Part shown: one piece after another, positions 1 to 8,335 of the stretch
Numbering within the stretch: position 1 is the first letter of the stretch
How the letters are laid out: each line of letters begins with the position of its first letter
Assembly (NCBI RefSeq): GCF_024464185.1
Contig: NZ_JANHAU010000002.1
Span: 62,001 to 126,000 of the forward strand
DNA: 64,000 nucleotides
Direction of reading: 5' to 3'
Source: Haloarchaeobius salinus
Lineage (GTDB): Archaea > Halobacteriota > Halobacteria > Halobacteriales > Natrialbaceae
Translations under genes and position numbers: made by a program
The notes under the pieces: generated by a model
What the model was told of the DNA's origin: nothing
The model's database searches: none
Seen by the model: only the letters and a program-made list of their open reading frames with translations

Positions 1-2930
1 GCACGGTCGAGGGCGAGGTCGAGAACCGCGGCCCCGACGACGCCGAGGAGGCGGTCATCCGAATCCGGAGCAGCGAGGCGGCGATCCAGCCCCGTCGGAC
101 GGAGTTCGTCCTCGGCGACCTCGACGACGGCGAGGCGGAGGGCTTCGAGTTCCCCGTCGCCGTCGCGCCCGACGCCGAGCCCGGCGAGTACCAGCTCGGT
201 TTCGTCGTGGTGTACCGCGACGAGGTGGGGAACCGGGTCGCCAGCCGCGGGCTCACGGGGACCGTCGAGGTCGACGACGAGGCGGCCGTCTTCGAGGTGA
301 CCGACGTGGAGACGAGCGTGCAGGTCGGCGAGCGCGGGACGCTCGCGGTGACCCTCGAGAACACCGGCGACGAGGACCTGACCGACGCCGTCGTCTCGGC
401 GTCGTCGCTGAACCGCGACCTCCTGTTCGGCCGGAGCGCGAACGCCACCCGGTTCGTCGGCGAGTGGGAGTCCGGCGAGGAGCGCACCGTCGAGTTCTCG
501 GTGGTGACGACGAACGACAGCATCACCGAGCCCTATCCGGTGGACCTCGCGGTCCGCTACGAGGACGAGGATGGACGGGCGAAGGTCGCCGACGACCTCC
601 GCATCGGCGTCCGGCCGCGGAGCGAGCAGCGCTTCCGGCTCGACGACACCTCCGGGACCCTCCGGGTCGGCGCGGACGGCACGGTCGAGGGCGAGGTGAC
701 AAACCGCGGCCCCCAGACCGCCGAGCGGGCAGTCGTCCGGCTCGTGAACCCGCCACCGGGGATCGAACCACAGCAGGCGTCGGTCGTCCTCGGCGATCTC
801 GGGTCGGGCGAGTCGGTCGGGTTCGAGCTGCCGGTCTCGGTCGCGCGGTCGGTGGAGCCCGGCGACCGACAGCTCCGGTTCGTCGTGGAGTTCCGCAATC
901 GGGACGACGACCCTCGGCGAAGCACGCCGCTGCTTGGCACGTACGAGGTACGTGAGTTCCGCGACGACTTCGAGCTGGTCGACGTCGACTCGGACCTCCA
1001 GGTCGGCGAGGCGGGGACGGTGACGCTCGAACTGCGGAACCGTCAGAACCGCACCCTCGACGACGCGACGGTGACCCTGCAGTCCGCCAGCGGCGAGGTC
1101 CTCGTCGGTCGCGCCCCGAACGGGAGCCGCTTCGTCGGCGCGTGGGAGCCGAACGAGACCCGCGAGGTCGAGTTCACCGTCACCCCGACGAACGCGACCG
1201 ACGAACAGCCGTACCCGTTCGTTGCGACGGTCTCGTCCGACGACGCGGACGGCGACAGACGGCGGAGCGACCCGTTCCGCTTCGGTGTGGAGCCGGACGA
1301 GGCACAGGCCTTCGAGCTCACCGACGCCGACGCGAACCTCCAGGTCGGCGACGACGGGACCGTCACCGCGACGGTGACCAACGAGGGGCCACGCGACGTC
1401 GAGAACGCGGTCGTCCGGCTGACCAGCGACGACCCGGGCGTCGTCCCGCAGGTGAGCCAGTACCCCGTCGGCGACCTCGACGAGGACGAGTCGGCGACCG
1501 TCGAGCTTCCGGTACGGGTCGCCCGCGACGCGAAGGCGGTGCCGCGACAGCTCTCGTTCGTCGTCTCCTACCAGACCGACGAGAACGAGCCACGGCGGAG
1601 CGACACGCTCGCCGAGCAGTTCGCCGTCGACGAGCGCGTCCCGGCGTTCGAGGTCGTCGACGTGGACTCGTCGGTGCAGGTCGGCGATGAGGGCACGCTC
1701 GAACTCACGCTGACGAACGCCGACGCCGAGGCCGCCAGCGACGCCGTCGTCACCCTCGCCACGAGAAGCGGCGAGCTGCTCGTCGGCCGTGCCGCGAACG
1801 GGAGCCGGTTCGTCGGCGACTGGGCTCCGAACGAGGAGCGCACCGTCGCGTTCACCGTCACGTCGACGAACGCGACCGACGTCCAGCAGTACCCGCTCTC
1901 GGTCTCGGTGAACTACGAGGACGAGGACGGCGACGAGCGCCGCTCGGAGGCCCGGACGCTCGGCGTCGAACCGCTCGACGAGCAGCGGTTCGCGCTGGCG
2001 GACGTGCGGAGCACGCTCCGCGTCGGCGAGGACGGCAACGTGACCGGGCTCGTGCGCAACGTCGGCCCGGGGACGGCCTTCGAGGCCGCCGTGCAGGTGT
2101 CGACGCGGAGCGAGACCGTCGTCCTCGACGAGGCCGAGATTTCGGTGGGGACGCTCGAGGCCGGCGAGAACGCGTCGTTCCGGGTTCCTGCGTCGGTCGT
2201 CTCCGACGCCGAGAGCACGCCGCGCCGGCTCACCGTCCGGGTGGTGTACCAGAACGCCGACGACGAGGCGAGACGGAGCGACCCGCTCGTCGCGGCCGTC
2301 CCCGTCGCCGGGCAGCGCGACGCGTTCCTCGTCAGACCGGGTAACGCGACCGTCCCGACCGGCGGCACCCGGGCGGTGACGCTGCTCGTGACGAACAACC
2401 GCGACCAGGTCGTCCGGAACGTGAACGCGAAGCTGTTCGCCAACGAGCCGCTGTCGGTACCCGACGACCAGGCGTTTGTCGACCGGCTCGCGCCGAACGA
2501 GACGGTCGAACTGCAGTTCCGCGTGTCCGCGGCGGGCGACGCCGTCACGAAGGACTACCCGCTCTCCATCGACTTCCAGTACGAGCAGCCCGACGGCGAG
2601 ACGGAGCTCTCGCGGAGCCTCACCGTGCCCGTCACCGTCGCACAGCCGCCGGGGGACGGCTTCCCGTGGTGGGCCGTCGTGCTGGTGGTCGTGCTCGTGC
2701 TGTTCCTCGTCGGGCTGTTCCTGTGGGGTCGCCGCGCCGCGGAGGAGTCCGACGGCGAGGACGACGAGGCGGAGACGAACGGTGGACGCGACGCCGCCGC
2801 CGATGACGATACGGACGGCGCAGGGCTCGGAGACGCGAGCGGGGAGGACGGAGCAGCCGACAGGGCAGACGGCACGGGCGACGGGGACGACGAGCCCGAC
2901 GGGGACGACGTACCCGACGGGGGCGACTGA
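1..2930 (+). CDS. Cell-surface repeat protein, COG1361-like, 5' end outside window
   Basis: The reading frame is already open at the left edge, so the N-terminus is missing. The visible part (over 900 residues) consists of a module of about 225 residues, repeated about three times, each built of two beta-sandwich (CARDB/COG1361-like) halves. Recurring strings are QVGExGT near the start of one half and NRGP or NEGP in the other. One membrane helix lies near the C-terminus (codons around position 2660-2730), followed by a short basic stretch and a long Asp/Glu/Gly tail. The layout predicts a large extracellular stalk anchored in the membrane with its acidic tail inside. Its stop lies 2 bases before the start of the MMPL exporter, so the two are probably co-transcribed and may work together at the surface. 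Exact function is unknown. Confidence 0.85.
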   Translation, partial: TVEGEVENRGPDDAEEAVIRIRSSEAAIQPRRTEFVLGDLDDGEAEGFEFPVAVAPDAEPGEYQLGFVVVYRDEVGNRVASRGLTGTVEVDDEAAVFEVTDVETSVQVGERGTLAVTLENTGDEDLTDAVVSASSLNRDLLFGRSANATRFVGEWESGEERTVEFSVVTTNDSITEPYPVDLAVRYEDEDGRAKVADDLRIGVRPRSEQRFRLDDTSGTLRVGADGTVEGEVTNRGPQTAERAVVRLVNPPPGIEPQQASVVLGDLGSGESVGFELPVSVARSVEPGDRQLRFVVEFRNRDDDPRRSTPLLGTYEVREFRDDFELVDVDSDLQVGEAGTVTLELRNRQNRTLDDATVTLQSASGEVLVGRAPNGSRFVGAWEPNETREVEFTVTPTNATDEQPYPFVATVSSDDADGDRRRSDPFRFGVEPDEAQAFELTDADANLQVGDDGTVTATVTNEGPRDVENAVVRLTSDDPGVVPQVSQYPVGDLDEDESATVELPVRVARDAKAVPRQLSFVVSYQTDENEPRRSDTLAEQFAVDERVPAFEVVDVDSSVQVGDEGTLELTLTNADAEAASDAVVTLATRSGELLVGRAANGSRFVGDWAPNEERTVAFTVTSTNATDVQQYPLSVSVNYEDEDGDERRSEARTLGVEPLDEQRFALADVRSTLRVGEDGNVTGLVRNVGPGTAFEAAVQVSTRSETVVLDEAEISVGTLEAGENASFRVPASVVSDAESTPRRLTVRVVYQNADDEARRSDPLVAAVPVAGQRDAFLVRPGNATVPTGGTRAVTLLVTNNRDQVVRNVNAKLFANEPLSVPDDQAFVDRLAPNETVELQFRVSAAGDAVTKDYPLSIDFQYEQPDGETELSRSLTVPVTVAQPPGDGFPWWAVVLVVVLVLFLVGLFLWGRRAAEESDGEDDEAETNGGRDAAADDDTDGAGLGDASGEDGAADRADGTGDGDDEPDGDDVPDGGD

Positions 2931-2932
2931 CG

Positions 2933-5437
2933 GTGTCGCGGGTCGACGCCGCCACGGACCGGGTCGCCGACCTCGTGGTCGACCGGCCTGGGGCCGTCGT
3001 CGCGGTCTTCCTGCTCGTGACCCTGCTGTTCGCGGCGGGGCTCGGGAACGTCTCGACGGAGGCCGGCACCGAGCAGTTCACCGAGGACAGCCCGGCGCAG
3101 GTCGCCCTCGACCGGGTGAACCGCGACTTCCAGCCGGTGTTCGAGCCCGACGAGGGGACGACCCAGCTCATCCACCGGTCGGGGAACGTGCTGGCCCGCG
3201 AGGAGCTGTTGCGGATGCTCCGAACGCTCGAACGCATCGAGGACCGCGAGTCGCTCCGCGTGTCGTCCATCGCCAGCCCCGCCCGGACCGTCGCACGGAC
3301 GCTCGACCCCGAGGCGAGCGGACTCGAGGCCGAGGTCCGCGCAGTCGAGGGGGCGACCGAGCGCGAGATCGACAGGGCGGTCCGGCGGGCGGCCGCGTCG
3401 CCGGGCTTTACGGCGTCGCTGAGCGAGGACTTCAACGCGCAGTCCGCCAGCGCGTCGGCGTCCATCACGGTCGTGCGCCACCGCATCCCGGCGGGGCTGG
3501 AGTCGACGGCGGGGGCCGGTGGCACCAGCCCGCTGACCGACATCCAGCTCCGCACCGAGCGCGTCGTCGAGGCGGGCGGCGGCGACATCGTCGTCTTCGG
3601 GGCCGGCATCCTCTCCGAGGAGTTCTCGACCATCATCGGCGACTCGCTGCTCATCGTCGTCCCGGCGGCGGTTCTGCTCATCCTCGTCTTCCTCGTCGTC
3701 GCCTACCGCGACCTGGTCGACCTGCTGCTCGGGCTGGTGTCGCTGGCGATGGCGCTCGTCTGGACCATCGGTTTTCTGGGATTGGCCGACATCGCCTTCT
3801 CGCAGCTCCTCATCGCCGTCCCGCCGCTGCTGCTCGCGGTCGGCATCGACTTCGGCATCCACACCATCAACCGCTACCGCGAGGAGCGCGTCACCGGCAC
3901 GGGCATCGAGGCGTCGATGCGGGTCGCGGCGCGCCAGCTGCTCGTCGCCTTCGGCATCGTCACCGCGACGACGGTCATCGGCTTCTCGTCGAACGTGACG
4001 AGCGGACTCGCACCCATCCGCGAGTTCGGCATCGTCGCCGCCGTCGGCATCACGTTCACGTTCTGCATCTTCGGCGTGTTCCTCCCGGCCGCGAAGGTGT
4101 TCGCGGACCGAATCGTCGCCCGGACGCCCATCCCGCAGTTCAGCCAGCGCCCGCTCGCACAGGAGGGCTCCGCGCTCGGAGCGATCCTTCCGGTCGGCAT
4201 CGAGGTCGCCCGACGCGCCCCCGTCGTCTTCCTCCTGCTCGTCGCCGCGCTGACGGCGGGCACCGGCTACTACGGCACCGGCGTCGACACCTCGTTCTCC
4301 GACGAGGACTTCCTCCCGCCCGAGGAGACGGCGGCGTTCCTCGACGACCTGCCGGAGCCGTTCGCACCCGGCGAGTACACCGTGACGGGGACGACGAACT
4401 TCCTCGAGGCGAACTTCGCCGCCGCCGAGGACGACACCGTCGTCGTCTACGTCGAGGGGCCGATGCGCCGGAACGACGCGCTGGAGGCCATCCAGCGCGC
4501 GAACCGCGACCCGCCCGACTCCTTCGTCACCGAGAACCGGGAGGCCCGCTCGGAGAGCATCCTCGGGGTCATTCGGACGCACCAGAACCGCTCGGAGTCG
4601 TTCCGCCGGCTCGTCGACCGGAACGACCCCGACGACGACGGCATCCCGGAGCGCAACCTCGAACGGGTGTACGAGGTGCTGCTCGACTCCGAGTCGGGCG
4701 ACCAGGCGCGACGCTTCCTCACCGAGGACTTCCGGAGCACCCGCATCGTCTACACCGTCGAGGCCGACGCCGAGCAGGCCGAGATCACGGCCGACGCCCG
4801 CGAGCAGGCCGACCGCTTCCGGTTCGAGGCGACCGCGACGGGCGCGACGGTCGTCTTCCAGGACATCGCCGACACCATCCTCGCGTCCGCCCTCCGGAGC
4901 CTCGTCATCGCCTTCGCGCTGACCGCCGTCTTCCTCGTCGTCGTCTACCAGCTGCTCGCCGGGCGGCCCTCCCTCGGGGTCGTCAACCTCGTCCCCATCG
5001 CGGTGACGCTCGGGCTCATCGCCGGGTCGATGCGCTTCTTCGGCGTGCCGTTCAACGCGCTCACCGCGACCATCCTCTCCATCACGCTCGGGCTCGGCAT
5101 CGACTACTCCGCCCACATCGTCCACCGGTTCGTCGACGAGTTCGAGGCACGCGCGGCGGTGCTGCCCGCCATCGACGCCACCGTCCGGGGCACCGGCGGC
5201 GCGCTCACCGGGAGCATGCTCACGACGACCGCCGGGACCGGCGTGCTCGTGCTCGCCATCACGCCCGTCCTCGGTCAGTTCGGCCTGCTCACCGCACTCA
5301 GCGTGTTCTACTCCTACCTCACCGCCATCGTCGTCACGCCCTCCGCACTGGTCGTCTGGGGTCGGCTCACCGGGGCCGACCTCCACGCCAGCCGGACGGG
5401 TTTCGTTCACACCGCTCGCCCCGATTCAACAGATTGA
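2933..5437 (+). CDS. MMPL/RND-family membrane exporter (HAE3-like)
   Basis: This 834-residue protein has the classic duplicated RND/MMPL layout. One membrane helix comes first, then a large outside loop (about residues 45-230), a block of five or six helices, a second outside loop (about 450-640) and a second block of helices. Helix motifs such as GIDFGIHTINRY in the first half and GLGIDYSAHIVHRF in the second are typical of MMPL and patched-like transporters. The family uses the proton or ion gradient to move lipids or hydrophobic compounds. It starts with GTG 2 bases after the surface repeat protein. The substrate cannot be told from sequence, but the surface-protein partner suggests an envelope role. 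Confidence 0.92.
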   Translation: MSRVDAATDRVADLVVDRPGAVVAVFLLVTLLFAAGLGNVSTEAGTEQFTEDSPAQVALDRVNRDFQPVFEPDEGTTQLIHRSGNVLAREELLRMLRTLERIEDRESLRVSSIASPARTVARTLDPEASGLEAEVRAVEGATEREIDRAVRRAAASPGFTASLSEDFNAQSASASASITVVRHRIPAGLESTAGAGGTSPLTDIQLRTERVVEAGGGDIVVFGAGILSEEFSTIIGDSLLIVVPAAVLLILVFLVVAYRDLVDLLLGLVSLAMALVWTIGFLGLADIAFSQLLIAVPPLLLAVGIDFGIHTINRYREERVTGTGIEASMRVAARQLLVAFGIVTATTVIGFSSNVTSGLAPIREFGIVAAVGITFTFCIFGVFLPAAKVFADRIVARTPIPQFSQRPLAQEGSALGAILPVGIEVARRAPVVFLLLVAALTAGTGYYGTGVDTSFSDEDFLPPEETAAFLDDLPEPFAPGEYTVTGTTNFLEANFAAAEDDTVVVYVEGPMRRNDALEAIQRANRDPPDSFVTENREARSESILGVIRTHQNRSESFRRLVDRNDPDDDGIPERNLERVYEVLLDSESGDQARRFLTEDFRSTRIVYTVEADAEQAEITADAREQADRFRFEATATGATVVFQDIADTILASALRSLVIAFALTAVFLVVVYQLLAGRPSLGVVNLVPIAVTLGLIAGSMRFFGVPFNALTATILSITLGLGIDYSAHIVHRFVDEFEARAAVLPAIDATVRGTGGALTGSMLTTTAGTGVLVLAITPVLGQFGLLTALSVFYSYLTAIVVTPSALVVWGRLTGADLHASRTGFVHTARPDSTD

Positions 5438-5449
5438 AATCGATCTGTT
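5428..5449. promoter_or_regulatory. Inverted repeat before the first MATE gene
   Basis: A perfect 7-base inverted repeat, AACAGAT and ATCTGTT, is separated by 8 bases. It overlaps the stop codon of the MMPL gene and lies 16 bases before the GTG of the MATE gene. It could be an operator or a weak hairpin. Nothing in the window identifies the regulator. Confidence 0.35.
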
Positions 5450-5464
5450 TCGTTTCGAAGGACA

Positions 5465-6937
5465 GTGAGCACTCAGCCGTCCGACAGCATCACGGAGGGC
5501 GGACTGGTGCGACCGATGTTCCGGCTCGCCTGGCCCATCGTCGCCCTCCAGCTCCTCCAGGTCACGTACAACATCGCCGACACGTTCTGGCTCGGCCAGT
5601 TCGACACCGACGCGCTGGCCGCCATCAGCCTCGCCTTCCCCCTCATCTTCCTGCTCATCTCGCTCGCCGGCGGGTTCACCGCAGCAGGGAGCATCCTCGT
5701 CGCGCAGTACACGGGGGCCGACAGCGACCACTCCGCCGGCCGCGTCGCGGGGCAGACCCTCTCGTTCGTCTCCGTGCTCGCCATCGGGCTCGGCATCGTC
5801 GGCTACCTCCTCACCGAGGACATGCTCGCCGCCCTGCCCAGCCAGCAGGAGACCAAGGAGGCCGTCATCCCGCTCGCAGCCGACTACATGGAGGTGTTCT
5901 TCCTCGGCATCGTCTTCATGTTCGGCTTCTTCGTCTTCTCGTCGGTCATGCGCGGCTACGGCGACACCAAGACCCCGATGCGGGTCATGCTCGCCAGCGT
6001 CGCGGTCAACGTCGTCATCGACCCCATCCTCATCTTCGGCGTCGGTCCCGTCCCCCAGCTCGGCATCCAGGGCGCGGCCATCGCCACCGTCGCCTCCCGC
6101 GGGCTCGGCTCCATCCTCGGCATCTACATCCTCTTCTTCACCGACGCCGGCCCCGACGTCGACGTCTCCCACCTCAGACCCGACCTCGACGTCGTCCGCG
6201 ACATCGTCCGCCTCGGCGTCCCCACCGCGCTCGAACAGTCCGCCAGCGCCTTCGCCATGGTCACGCTGACCGCGATGATCGTCCTGTTCGCGCCGCCCGT
6301 CGTCGCCGCCTACGGCCTCGGCAACCGCATCGCCTCGCTCATCTTCCTCCCCGCGATGGGACTCGGCCGCGCCACCAACACCATGGTCGGCCAGAACCTC
6401 GGGGCCGGCAACGCCGCCCGCGCCGAGCGCGCCGTCCACCTCGCCGCCACGGTCGCGGCCGGCATCCTCCTCGTCGTCGCCGTCGTCGTCTACCTCTTCC
6501 CCGAACCGCTCGTGAACGCCTTCGTCAACGAGAACATCGACAACGCCACCGCCACCATCGACTACAGCGCCGACTACATCCGCGTCCGCGCCTTCGAGTT
6601 CGCCTTCATCGGCGTCCTCCAGGTCGTCCTCGGGGCCTACCGCGGCGCGGGTAACACCAAGACCGCGCTCGCGTTCTCACTCGTCGCGCTCTGGATCGGC
6701 CGCGTCGCCACCGTCGGCGTCCTCGCGTTCGACCCCATCCCACTCATCGGGACCGTCCCGTTCACCGACTTCACCGGCTACGGCCTCGGCCCCGACGGCT
6801 TCTGGACCGGCATGGCCCTCGGCAACATCGTCGGGGGGATCGCCGCCGCACTCTGGTTCACCCGGGGCACCTGGAAGGAGGCGTACATCGAGAAGGGCGT
6901 CGGCGAGTCGCCGTCGCCCGCCGCCGGCGAGGAGTGA
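5465..6937 (+). CDS. MATE-family efflux transporter
   Basis: This 490-residue protein has about twelve membrane helices and the two-lobe symmetry of the MATE/NorM family, which exports organic cations and drugs against Na+ or H+. The opening matches the family start (a helix beginning MFRLAWPIVALQLLQ, then an IADTFWLGQ string). The second lobe repeats the pattern around GNRIASLIFLPAMGLG. The GTG start is 27 bases after the MMPL stop, so the surface protein, MMPL and MATE genes may form one export operon. A second MATE gene lies 1.4 kb downstream on the other strand. Confidence 0.93.
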   Translation: MSTQPSDSITEGGLVRPMFRLAWPIVALQLLQVTYNIADTFWLGQFDTDALAAISLAFPLIFLLISLAGGFTAAGSILVAQYTGADSDHSAGRVAGQTLSFVSVLAIGLGIVGYLLTEDMLAALPSQQETKEAVIPLAADYMEVFFLGIVFMFGFFVFSSVMRGYGDTKTPMRVMLASVAVNVVIDPILIFGVGPVPQLGIQGAAIATVASRGLGSILGIYILFFTDAGPDVDVSHLRPDLDVVRDIVRLGVPTALEQSASAFAMVTLTAMIVLFAPPVVAAYGLGNRIASLIFLPAMGLGRATNTMVGQNLGAGNAARAERAVHLAATVAAGILLVVAVVVYLFPEPLVNAFVNENIDNATATIDYSADYIRVRAFEFAFIGVLQVVLGAYRGAGNTKTALAFSLVALWIGRVATVGVLAFDPIPLIGTVPFTDFTGYGLGPDGFWTGMALGNIVGGIAAALWFTRGTWKEAYIEKGVGESPSPAAGEE

Positions 6938-6995
6938 GCGGTTCCGATACCCTCTGCTGAGCCCGTTCGAAGCGCTCCGAACCTGGGGGATTGCT

Positions 6996-7099
6996 CAGTT
7001 CATAACGGTTATCACAGCGGATGGGCTATGCGTAGGTGAGGGCCCGTAGCTCAGTGGACAGAGTGCTTGGTTCCGGACCAAGATGTCGCGGGTTCAAAT
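6996..7099 (+). repeat. Direct repeat, copy 1 (tRNA-Arg 5' part plus leader)
   Basis: These 104 bases recur at 7285-7388 with about two mismatches, an offset of 289 bases. The repeat covers about 44 bases before the tRNA, which should hold its promoter, and the tRNA up to the T loop. Similarity stops abruptly at 7100, inside the T arm. Confidence 0.85.
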
Positions 7100-7112
7100 T
7101 CTGTCAGAGCAA
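7040..7112 (+). pseudogene. Disrupted copy of tRNA-Arg(CCG)
   Basis: The first 60 bases match the intact tRNA at 7329-7401, including the D arm and the CCG anticodon loop. After the T loop the sequence changes. The T stem keeps only weak pairs, and the 3' acceptor strand no longer pairs with GGGCCCG at the 5' end. The missing 3' end (CCCGTCGGGTCCG) is found instead at 7159-7171, displaced by 59 bases. A normal cloverleaf cannot form from this copy, so it is read as a pseudogene or interrupted gene. Confidence 0.75.
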
Positions 7113-7157
7113 GCTCTGACAACCTCCCGTGAGCGAGCGCCAGCGAGCGAACGGGAG
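7103..7157. repeat. Inverted repeats inside the tRNA interruption
   Basis: The 59-base segment that splits the first tRNA copy holds two hairpins. GTCAGAGC and GCTCTGAC (7103-7110 and 7113-7120) are perfect 8-base arms around AA. CTCCCGT and ACGGGAG (7124-7130 and 7151-7157) are perfect 7-base arms. This could be a tiny insertion or an ectopic terminator-like element. Confidence 0.6.
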
Positions 7158-7284
7158 TCCCGTCGGGTCCGTTCCCTTGTTTCACTTCGGTCGGTCCCCC
7201 GACGACCCCCGCGAACGCTCCGCGTTCCCTCGGTCCCGTCGGGTTTATGTTGCTGTCTTATATCCCCGATACCGGCAGAATGTC

Positions 7285-7388
7285 CAGTTCACAACGGTTA
7301 TCACAGCGGGTGGGCTATGCGTAGGTGAGGGCCCGTAGCTCAGTGGACAGAGTGCTTGGTTCCGGACCAAGATGTCGCGGGTTCAAAT
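7285..7388 (+). repeat. Direct repeat, copy 2 (tRNA-Arg 5' part plus leader)
   Basis: This is the second copy of the 104-base repeat at 6996-7099. Here it runs into the intact tRNA, so this copy is the functional locus. The identical leader points to a recent duplication of promoter and gene together. Confidence 0.85.
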
Positions 7389-7401
7389 CCCGTCGGGTCC
7401 G
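7329..7401 (+). tRNA. tRNA-Arg, anticodon CCG
   Basis: A full 73-base cloverleaf can be drawn. The acceptor stem is GGGCCCG with CGGGTCC (one G-U pair) and the discriminator is G. The D stem is GCTC with GAGT. The anticodon stem CTTGG/CCAAG encloses the loop TTCCGGA, with CCG as anticodon. The T stem is GCGGG with CCCGT around TTCAAAT. No intron and no encoded CCA are seen. It reads CGG codons, which are common in this GC-rich genome. Confidence 0.95.
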
Positions 7402-7544
7402 TTCCCTCGTTTCACTTCGGTCGCTCTCCCGACGGGACTCCCACTCACTCGCTAACGCTCACTCGCGGGAGTCCCGTCGGGTCCGTTTTCCTGCATACCT
7501 ACCGCCAGCCAAACACCCTTCACACCTCTCTCCGAACGCCCGGC
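7402..7544. repeat. tRNA-proximal hairpin and third copy of the tRNA 3' end
   Basis: After the intact tRNA comes a perfect 12-base inverted repeat, GACGGGACTCCC at 7431-7442 and GGGAGTCCCGTC at 7467-7478, followed by TTTT at 7486-7489. This could end the tRNA transcript. The 13-base tRNA 3' end CCCGTCGGGTCCG occurs here again (7473-7485), after 7159-7171 and 7389-7401. Such repeats of a tRNA end are what integrases leave behind, but no integrase gene is present. Confidence 0.6.
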
Positions 7545-8330
7545 ATGGAACGCCTCCAGCGATTCGACCGACTGAAGGACCAGTTCAGGAGCGGCGAGCA
7601 GGTAACTGGCGGCTGGGTCTCCATCCCGCACGGCGAGGTCGCCGAGCTCACGGCCAGGCACGACTACGACTTCGTCTGCGTGGACATGGAGCACGCCCCC
7701 ACCGACGTCTCCGACCTGGGCGACCTCGTCAGGGGCATCGACGCCGCGCCGGGCGAGACCGTCCCGCTGGTCCGGGTGCCGGGCAACGACGAGGTGGTGA
7801 TCAAGCGGGCACTCGACGCCGGCGTCGGCGGGCTGATGGTGCCCAGAATCGACACCGCCGCGGACGCCGAGGCGGTGGTCGCGGCGTCGACGTACCCGCC
7901 CGAGGGCATCCGCGGTACCGCGGGAACTAGGGCCTCCGGGTTCGGCGCGGACCTGCCCGCGTACCTCGACGGGGCGGACGACGCGCTCACGAGGATCGTC
8001 CAGATAGAGACCCTGCCGGCGCTCGAGAACGCCGCGGAGATCGCCGCCGTCGAGGGCATCGACGCGCTGTTCGTCGGGCCGGCGGACCTCTCGGTGGCGC
8101 TCGACGTACCGCTCGAGTACGGGGCCGACGCGTTCGAGGACGCCGTCGAGACGGTCGTCGAGGCCGCCGAGGAGGCTGGGATTCCGGTCGGCGTGTTCGC
8201 GACGGACCCGGGCCGGTTCGGGACGTGGGCCGAGCTGGGCTTCGACTTCGGCGTCATGGGCTACGACGCCGGCTTCCTGCGGGCGGGGAACGAGCGGCTG
8301 CTGTCGGCGTACGACGAGGAGTGGGGCTGA
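7545..8330 (+). CDS. HpcH/HpaI-family aldolase
   Basis: This 261-residue TIM-barrel protein belongs to the HpcH/HpaI (2-keto-3-deoxy acid, class II) aldolase family, which splits or joins a pyruvate unit and an aldehyde with a divalent metal. Signatures include VDMEHAP near residue 45, RVP, GVGGLMVPRIDT, the metal-binding Glu in VQIET and the Asp in GPADLS. The frame is open further upstream, but those codons come from the tRNA region. The ATG at 7545 gives the normal family N-terminus. The substrate is not clear. The family includes enzymes for aromatic breakdown and sugar acids. Confidence 0.88.
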   Translation: MERLQRFDRLKDQFRSGEQVTGGWVSIPHGEVAELTARHDYDFVCVDMEHAPTDVSDLGDLVRGIDAAPGETVPLVRVPGNDEVVIKRALDAGVGGLMVPRIDTAADAEAVVAASTYPPEGIRGTAGTRASGFGADLPAYLDGADDALTRIVQIETLPALENAAEIAAVEGIDALFVGPADLSVALDVPLEYGADAFEDAVETVVEAAEEAGIPVGVFATDPGRFGTWAELGFDFGVMGYDAGFLRAGNERLLSAYDEEWG

Positions 8331-8335
8331 GGAGG

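Noticed and set aside
2555-5410. 951-codon open frame on the minus strand
   Set aside because: It is antisense to the surface protein and MMPL genes and gives Asp/Glu/Gly/Arg repeats without any domain.
2476-6654. Very long open frame overlapping the surface protein, MMPL and MATE genes in another frame
   Set aside because: It is Arg/Pro/Ala-rich low-complexity translation caused by high GC, and it crosses three well-supported genes.
7040-7171. Reading the first tRNA copy as an intron-containing tRNA
   Set aside because: The 59-base segment sits in the T arm and does not show the bulge-helix-bulge splice structure expected of archaeal tRNA introns, as far as I can fold it by eye.
7083-7328. 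Open frames across the tRNA repeats
   Set aside because: They are formed by tRNA and repeat sequence and have no coding character.
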